This document shows positions 15,399 through 19,597 of a stretch of DNA of 19,597 nucleotides, piece by piece. The notes below the pieces were generated by a model. It ran no database searches. It was given only the letters and a program-made list of their open reading frames with translations, and had not been told where the DNA came from. Each line of letters begins with the position of its first letter. Positions within the stretch are counted from its first letter, which is position 1. The translations under genes were made by a program, and so were the position numbers. The DNA is from Candidatus Dojkabacteria bacterium UBA5209 (lineage in GTDB: Bacteria > Patescibacteriota > Dojkabacteria > SC72): the NCBI GenBank assembly GCA_002412645.1, contig DHVL01000045.1, forward strand, positions 1 to 19,597, read 5' to 3'.

Positions 15399-16550
15399 TT
15401 ATTTAATAGATTTTAAGATCTCCTCTGCTGCTTTCTCACCAATACCCTTAATACTTATTAGCTCATCCTTACTCTTACCAGATAAGTTTTCTACTGTAGT
15501 AATACCTGCTTCACCTAGAGCTTTTTCTACTCTAGCAGAAACTCCTAAGTCTGATATCTTTCTTGAGTTAGATTCTGCTTTTACTGCCTCTGCTGCCGCA
15601 TACTCCTCTTCAATATTTTTTTCTCTCTTTACTACTCTAACTACCCCTGATGTTTGTACATCTGTCTTACCCTCTCTCATAGCTTTCATTCTCAATCTAT
15701 CTTCCTCTTCCATCTTTTCCTGTCTTTCTCTTTCTTCAAGATATTTAGCTTTAAGATTTTTTAAATTTGCATCATGATTTGTTCTTAATGCACGAAGAGA
15801 TTCAGATTTCTTACCAGCCTTTATTACCTCTCCAAACAGGTTTACAAAAAGATTAATACTCTTTATGGAATCATCATTTGCAGGGATTGGATAGTCTATT
15901 AAATCTGGATCACAGTTAGTATCAATTAATGCAAGTATTGGAATACCAGCTATTCTTGCTTCTTTAATTGCAATCTTTTCTACTTTACTATCAATCACTA
16001 TCAGCATCTTAGGAAGTTCATCCATGAACTTTATACCTTCATATACCTTGTTCATTCTCTCTACATCTCTTTCCATTTGTAATATCTCTTTCTTTACTAA
16101 ATCACCTCCACCAGCTGCAAGACTCTCTTCCATTTTTACTAATGATTGAATACTCTTTTTAATATGATCAAAGTTTGTAAAAAGACCACCTGGCCATCTC
16201 TTTGTGACATAGAAGGCTCCTGCTTGTTTTGCACTCTCCTCTATTAATCCTGCTGCCTGACCTTTAGTTCCAATGATGAGTACATTCCCCTTGTCTACAA
16301 CAGAGTTTAACTCCTCTAATGCTTTAGAGAGAAGTTTTCTTGTTTTAACTAAGTCGATGATGTGAACTCCATTCCTTGTTTCGTAGATGAATTTTTTCAT
16401 CTTTGGATTCCAAGCACTCCCTTTATGTCCAAAGTGGGATCCTGCTTGAAGGAATGTAATTAATTCTGGAATTTCAACTTTAAGACTTTTCTTTACTGTC
16501 TCTGTCTTAGGTGTTGTAACCTTCTTTGAGACTTCTTTTGTTTTTTCCAT
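15399..16550 (-). CDS. rpsB: 30S ribosomal protein S2 with long C-terminal extension and helix-hairpin-helix domain
   Basis: 383 residues against about 240-260 for usual S2. The S2 core is clear: AGSHFGHKGSAWNPKMKKFI, TRNGVHIIDL, RWPGGLFTNF and LIDTNCDPDLIDYPIPANDD. After the core comes a charged, helical stretch (about 245-325) and a final domain (330-383) with LGVSARVEKALGEAGITTVE and ISIKGIGEKAAEEIL, a helix-hairpin-helix pattern close to the alpha-CTD of RNA polymerase. Start choice: ATG 16548-16550 with AAAAGGA six bases before it; the GTG at 16566-16568 has GAGG only three bases away. It begins the rpsB-tsf operon behind a good promoter. Confidence 0.95.
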   Translation of the reverse strand: MEKTKEVSKKVTTPKTETVKKSLKVEIPELITFLQAGSHFGHKGSAWNPKMKKFIYETRNGVHIIDLVKTRKLLSKALEELNSVVDKGNVLIIGTKGQAAGLIEESAKQAGAFYVTKRWPGGLFTNFDHIKKSIQSLVKMEESLAAGGGDLVKKEILQMERDVERMNKVYEGIKFMDELPKMLIVIDSKVEKIAIKEARIAGIPILALIDTNCDPDLIDYPIPANDDSIKSINLFVNLFGEVIKAGKKSESLRALRTNHDANLKNLKAKYLEERERQEKMEEEDRLRMKAMREGKTDVQTSGVVRVVKREKNIEEEYAAAEAVKAESNSRKISDLGVSARVEKALGEAGITTVENLSGKSKDELISIKGIGEKAAEEILKSIK

Positions 16551-16556
16551 AATGTT

Positions 16557-16563
16557 TCCTTTT
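16557..16563 (-). promoter_or_regulatory. Shine-Dalgarno site that decides the rpsB start
   Basis: The minus strand reads AAAAGGA, six bases before ATG 16548-16550. This supports the ATG start over the GTG six codons upstream. Confidence 0.65.
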
Positions 16564-16579
16564 GTCACCTACCTCTGTG

Positions 16580-16593
16580 GAGAGATTGCTCTC
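16580..16593 (-). promoter_or_regulatory. Small hairpin in the rpsB leader
   Basis: In the leader, GAGAG and CTCTC are separated by four bases, giving a 5-bp stem. S2 is known to repress its own rpsB-tsf mRNA through the leader in several bacteria, so a structured leader would fit; this small stem alone is weak evidence. Confidence 0.3.
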
Positions 16594-16642
16594 GATCCAG
16601 GAAATATTCAGAGATATGCGAGATATATTAAATACGGCTTTG

Positions 16643-16671
16643 ATTATATATATTCTTTATTTAATTTGCAA
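16643..16671 (-). promoter_or_regulatory. Sigma-70-type promoter for rpsB-tsf
   Basis: The minus strand has TTGCAA (16666-16671), exactly 17 bases, then TATAAT (16643-16648). The -35 box lies in the end of the small upstream gene. The predicted leader is about 85 bases, long enough for regulation by S2. Confidence 0.65.
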
Positions 16672-16957
16672 ATGGATATATTGCAACTATTTCTTCGAAG
16701 GGTTGAGTATGCACAAGATATATTTCTGTCTTATCTTTTGTATATATTGCCCCCACACAAACATCAGGAATCTTTTCCCAAGACTTAAGAAGCGCATCTC
16801 TTGCACTCTCTGTTAAATCATTTCTTAAAAATTCTAAAGCTGTAATATTTCTTTCATTTTCCTCTACTCGATATACCAAAGAAAAGGGGAAATCTAAAAT
16901 ATCTCCTGTAAAGTTGTATCCTACTACTTCGGGCAAATTATTCTTTTCTTTTTCCAT
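16661..16957 (-). CDS. Small protein of unknown function
   Basis: From ATG 16955-16957 it encodes 98 residues; an in-frame TTG at 16994-16996 would give 111. I do not recognise it. The protein looks real: mixed charged and hydrophobic segments such as PFSLVYRVEENERNITALEF, ARDALLKSWEKIPDVCVGAIY, and KTEIYLVHTQPFEEIVAIYPF, suggesting a small alpha/beta cytoplasmic fold, with no signal or membrane span. It lies on the same strand between radC and rpsB. A TATAAT about 26 bases ahead of the ATG supports the shorter start. Its 3' end overlaps the rpsB promoter. Being small, it could still be a chance frame. Confidence 0.6.
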   Translation of the reverse strand: MEKEKNNLPEVVGYNFTGDILDFPFSLVYRVEENERNITALEFLRNDLTESARDALLKSWEKIPDVCVGAIYTKDKTEIYLVHTQPFEEIVAIYPFAN

Positions 16958-16982
16958 ACTATCTAATACTAAATTATCCCCT

Positions 16983-16988
16983 ATTATA
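16983..16988 (-). promoter_or_regulatory. -10 box ahead of the small unknown gene
   Basis: The minus strand reads a perfect TATAAT just after the radC stop. No good -35 box is found at 16-18 bases. It would place transcription just before ATG 16957 and after the TTG alternative start. Confidence 0.35.
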
Positions 16989-17012
16989 CTACACAAGCGA
17001 ACATTCCGTAAC

Positions 17013-17648
17013 CTATAGCGGTACAGACCTAAAATCTTTCTTACCTATTACAATATGATCTAGAAGTTGTAGGCCCACTAAATCTAGAGATTCCTTAATC
17101 CTTTCAGTTAAAATCACATCCTCTTGGCTAGGCGTACTATCCCCTGAGGGATGATTGTGTGCAAGAAGTACGAAAGAAGAGTTAGAACTAATTGCAGGTT
17201 GAAGTATATCTCTTGGTAGTATATTCGCCCTATTCACACTACCCACAGCTACTGTTTCCCTTAATATATATTCGAATCTAGAATTTAAACATACAATATC
17301 AACCCTTTCTCTTTTTAAATTACCCATATCTTTAAGAAACTCGTATGCTTGAGAAGCGTTTGTAATTCTAATAGCCTCACTATTAAAAACACCGTACACC
17401 CTTCTTCCCAACTCAATACCACTAAGTATTCTCATAGCTAAAACAGTACCTACTCCTCTGATGTTAGAGAGCGTTTGTAAAGAGATATTACTCTCATTTT
17501 CTAAATCACGCTTTAAAGCTTTTAGAATATTTCTAGATATTTTGTGAAAGTCAGAGCCCTTAATACCACTACCAACTAATACCTCTATTAGCTCTACATC
17601 GGAAAGAGCATCTAAACCCTTAATTGAAAATTTTTCTCTAGGAAGCAT
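17013..17648 (-). CDS. radC: RadC family protein (UPF0758, JAB/MPN domain)
   Basis: 211 residues from ATG 17646-17648. The N-terminal part has a helix-hairpin-helix (LSNIRGVGTVLAMRIL, about 60-75). The C-terminal part is a JAB1/MPN domain with HNHPSGDSTPSQED (164-177), a complete HxHx7Sx2D metal motif. The old link to radiation resistance is doubtful; the family's activity is unknown, and it is also found in mobile elements. The frame could be extended upstream to 17744, but that part would overlap topA and lacks family similarity, so I prefer the internal ATG, 34 bases after the topA stop. It ends with TAG. Confidence 0.9.
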   Translation of the reverse strand: MLPREKFSIKGLDALSDVELIEVLVGSGIKGSDFHKISRNILKALKRDLENESNISLQTLSNIRGVGTVLAMRILSGIELGRRVYGVFNSEAIRITNASQAYEFLKDMGNLKRERVDIVCLNSRFEYILRETVAVGSVNRANILPRDILQPAISSNSSFVLLAHNHPSGDSTPSQEDVILTERIKESLDLVGLQLLDHIVIGKKDFRSVPL

Positions 17649-17682
17649 ATATACATTGTACGAGGGTAAAATGAAAAAATCC

Positions 17683-19597
17683 TTACTTTTTACTCTTTTT
17701 CTTCTTGGAAGCCTTCTTAATATACTTACAATCAGGATATCCACTACACCCTACAAATGTTTTACCCCATTTACTTCTTCTCTCTACTAAGTTTTTACCA
17801 CACTCTGGACATATTTCATTTAAAAGAAGAGGAACCGTACCCTTACATTCTGGATATTTCTCACATGCCCAGAACTTACCATATCTACTATTTTTAAGAA
17901 GCAGCTTTGAACCACACTTAGGACACTTCTCTGGTTTAGCATATTTTTTAAAATCTAAACTCTCTCCCCCACCACTTAAATCTTTCATTCCTTTACACTC
18001 AGGGAATTTACTACAGCTAAGGAACTTACCGTATCTACCTAATCTTATTATCATTTTAGAACCACAGTTAGGACATTTTTCATCTGAATCTCCAAGAATT
18101 ACTACATCATCTTTCTGTACCTCATTGTCTGCTTTCTCTATATCTTTAATCAGCGGTTTAAACTCTTTGTCCATGAAAGGCACATACTCAATATCACCCT
18201 GCGCTATACCATCTAATCTTTCTTCTACCCCTGCAGTATATGTGTAATCAACTAAATTCTGGAAATTAGCTTTAAGAAAATGAGTTACTACTCTACCTAT
18301 ATCATTTGGAAAGAGATATTTACCATCTTTAGCAACATAGTCTCTTGCCTGTATTGTACTAATGATTGTTGCATATGTAGATGGTCTTCCAATACCCAGC
18401 TCTTCTAATTTCTTAACAAGGGAAGCTTCAGTATATCTAGCTTTAGGTTGTGTGAATTTCTGATCTGCAACAAAATCAACCTTCTCAAATATATCCCCCT
18501 TCTTCACGCTATTGATCTCTTGCAAAAGCTCTTCATCTTCCCCATTACCTCCATATACAATTCTGTACCCATCAAAAAGTACTTTCTGTGCTCCTACAGA
18601 GAATGTATATATATTTTTTAATTTCTTTTCTGGTTCAAAATATACAGTTAAATTCTCAACAAGTTTCTCCTTCATTTGAGAAGAAACTGCTCTCTTCCAT
18701 ATTAAGTCATACAATTTAGCCTCTGCATCTCCAAATTTTTCTTTAATAGATTGCTTAGAAACTGTAAAATCTGTAGGTCTAATTGCTTCGTGTGCTTCTT
18801 GAGCATTCTTACTCTTGTTTTTGTAATACCTAGCAGACTCTGGTAAATACTCCTTACCGTATCTATTACCTATTACATCTCGTATTTGATTAACTGCTTT
18901 AGCAGACAAAGAAACAGAATCTGTTCTCATGTATGTAATATATCCTGCTTGATATAAAGCCTGTGCAAGTCCCATTGTTCTTTTTGCAGAATATCCTAAA
19001 ACATTGTTTGCAGATTGTTGAAGTGTAGATGTTGTATATGGAGGATATGGGGTTTTCTTCTGTTGTTTTTTTACAATATCAACTACCCTGTACTTACTCT
19101 CTCCAAGTGAATCCTTTAAATCAGAGATCTCTTTTTCTGTCTTAGGAATATATTTCTTAGAATCTTTCCTCAAGAGCTTAATTCTTAATTTCTCTTTTTC
19201 ATTTTTTACATCTACAAAAAATTCCCAATATTCATCAGGTTTAAATGCTTCTCTTTCTTCCTCTCTCTCTACTATTAATCTTAAAGCTACAGATTGTACT
19301 CTTCCAGCTGAAAGACCGTACCAAATCTTTTTCCAAAGTAATTCAGAGAGTTTGTATCCAAACAACCTATCCAATACTCTTCTAGCTTTTTGTGCTTCTA
19401 CAAGATTCTCATTTACTACAGTAGGAGACTTTATTGAATCTAATACGGCATCTTTAGTTATCTCATGGAAAGTAACTCTTTTTGCTTCACTAATACCTAA
19501 AGAATTTTTAATATGCCAAGCAATAGCTTCTCCCTCCCTATCAGGGTCCATTGCTAGATATACATTGCCACTCTTAGGTATGGCTTTCTTTAAATCC
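17683..19597 (-). CDS. topA: DNA topoisomerase I (5' end outside window)
   Basis: Type IA topoisomerase that relaxes negative supercoils. The frame is open to the right edge, so the ATG at 19549-19551 is internal and the first part of the Toprim domain is missing. Seen in order: AMDPDREGEAIAWHI with the Toprim acidic residues, GLSAGRVQSVALRLI, the active-site Tyr in ITYMRTDSVSL, NAQEAHEAIRPTDF, GIGRPSTYATIIS, and three C-terminal four-cysteine zinc ribbons (CPNCGSK.., CPKCGSK.., CPECGKN..; about nt 17700-18085). The end is a lysine-rich tail. About 638 residues are visible. radC follows 34 bases after its stop. Confidence 0.97.
   Translation of the reverse strand, partial: DLKKAIPKSGNVYLAMDPDREGEAIAWHIKNSLGISEAKRVTFHEITKDAVLDSIKSPTVVNENLVEAQKARRVLDRLFGYKLSELLWKKIWYGLSAGRVQSVALRLIVEREEEREAFKPDEYWEFFVDVKNEKEKLRIKLLRKDSKKYIPKTEKEISDLKDSLGESKYRVVDIVKKQQKKTPYPPYTTSTLQQSANNVLGYSAKRTMGLAQALYQAGYITYMRTDSVSLSAKAVNQIRDVIGNRYGKEYLPESARYYKNKSKNAQEAHEAIRPTDFTVSKQSIKEKFGDAEAKLYDLIWKRAVSSQMKEKLVENLTVYFEPEKKLKNIYTFSVGAQKVLFDGYRIVYGGNGEDEELLQEINSVKKGDIFEKVDFVADQKFTQPKARYTEASLVKKLEELGIGRPSTYATIISTIQARDYVAKDGKYLFPNDIGRVVTHFLKANFQNLVDYTYTAGVEERLDGIAQGDIEYVPFMDKEFKPLIKDIEKADNEVQKDDVVILGDSDEKCPNCGSKMIIRLGRYGKFLSCSKFPECKGMKDLSGGGESLDFKKYAKPEKCPKCGSKLLLKNSRYGKFWACEKYPECKGTVPLLLNEICPECGKNLVERRSKWGKTFVGCSGYPDCKYIKKASKKKKSKK

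Noticed and set aside
16551..16568. Upstream GTG start for rpsB
   Set aside because: GAGG lies only three bases before the GTG, whereas the ATG at 16550 has AAAAGGA at good spacing, and S2 similarity begins well after both.
17013..17648. radC as sign of a mobile element
   Set aside because: RadC proteins do occur in mobile elements, but here the neighbours are topA and rpsB, base composition does not change, and no integrase, repeats or toxin genes are present.
17649..17744. Longer radC start overlapping topA by 62 bases
   Set aside because: The extra 32 residues are basic, unlike the RadC family, and come from the mirror of the topA lysine-rich tail; family similarity begins at the internal ATG.
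1..19597. Recoding of TGA as Gly (genetic code 25) or Trp (code 4)
   Set aside because: All genes are full length without any in-frame TGA, and Trp uses TGG; only the absence of TGA as a stop is notable.

Overview
The window is an AT-rich bacterial segment packed with short-spaced housekeeping genes. I see 21 protein genes, of which one is cut by each window edge. I found no RNA gene, insertion sequence, CRISPR array or integration mark. Several traits suggest a Patescibacteria/CPR-type genome (the Dojkabacteria or Microgenomates side is my guess): shortened enzymes such as Mfd, a Cys-rich surface protein with a VPQTG-type C-terminal anchor, ribosomal protein S2 with a long C-terminal extension, broken-up classical operons, and few clear Shine-Dalgarno sites. 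This placement is inference; a 16S or concatenated ribosomal-protein tree would decide it. All 21 visible stop codons are TAA (17) or TAG (4), with no TGA.

Layout from right to left, which is the direction of transcription of most genes. (1) topA (cut by the right edge), radC, a small unknown gene, then rpsB-tsf behind its own promoter. (2) A plus-strand unknown gene (14005-14664) in the place where pyrH usually lies between tsf and frr. (3) frr, rseP and a large Cys-rich anchored surface protein. (4) rpsU, yqeY, ybeY and pth, tightly coupled, started by an extended -10 promoter and a perfect Shine-Dalgarno site in front of rpsU. (5) A plus-strand membrane protein with a DUF457/YdjM-type domain plus an unusual C-terminal domain. 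(6) mfd, dnaX, ybaB, recR, cysS and rnhC. (7) The last codons of a plus-strand membrane protein at the left edge.

By role: translation (CysRS, S2, EF-Ts, RRF, S21, YbeY, Pth, YqeY), DNA topology, replication and repair (TopA, RadC, DnaX, YbaB, RecR, Mfd, RNase HIII), and envelope (RseP, surface protein, DUF457 protein, left-edge fragment). No base stretch over 300 nt lacks a gene; the largest gap is the 134-nt divergent region 13871-14004.

I do not see a defence system or gene-transfer island. The most interesting signals are changes inside core machinery: S2 fused to a helix-hairpin-helix domain resembling the RNA polymerase alpha-CTD, EF-Ts with two tandem UBA domains, an Mfd lacking its autoinhibitory C-terminal domain, a DUF457 membrane protein with a possibly dead NlpC/P60-like domain, and the lack of TGA in any coding or stop role.
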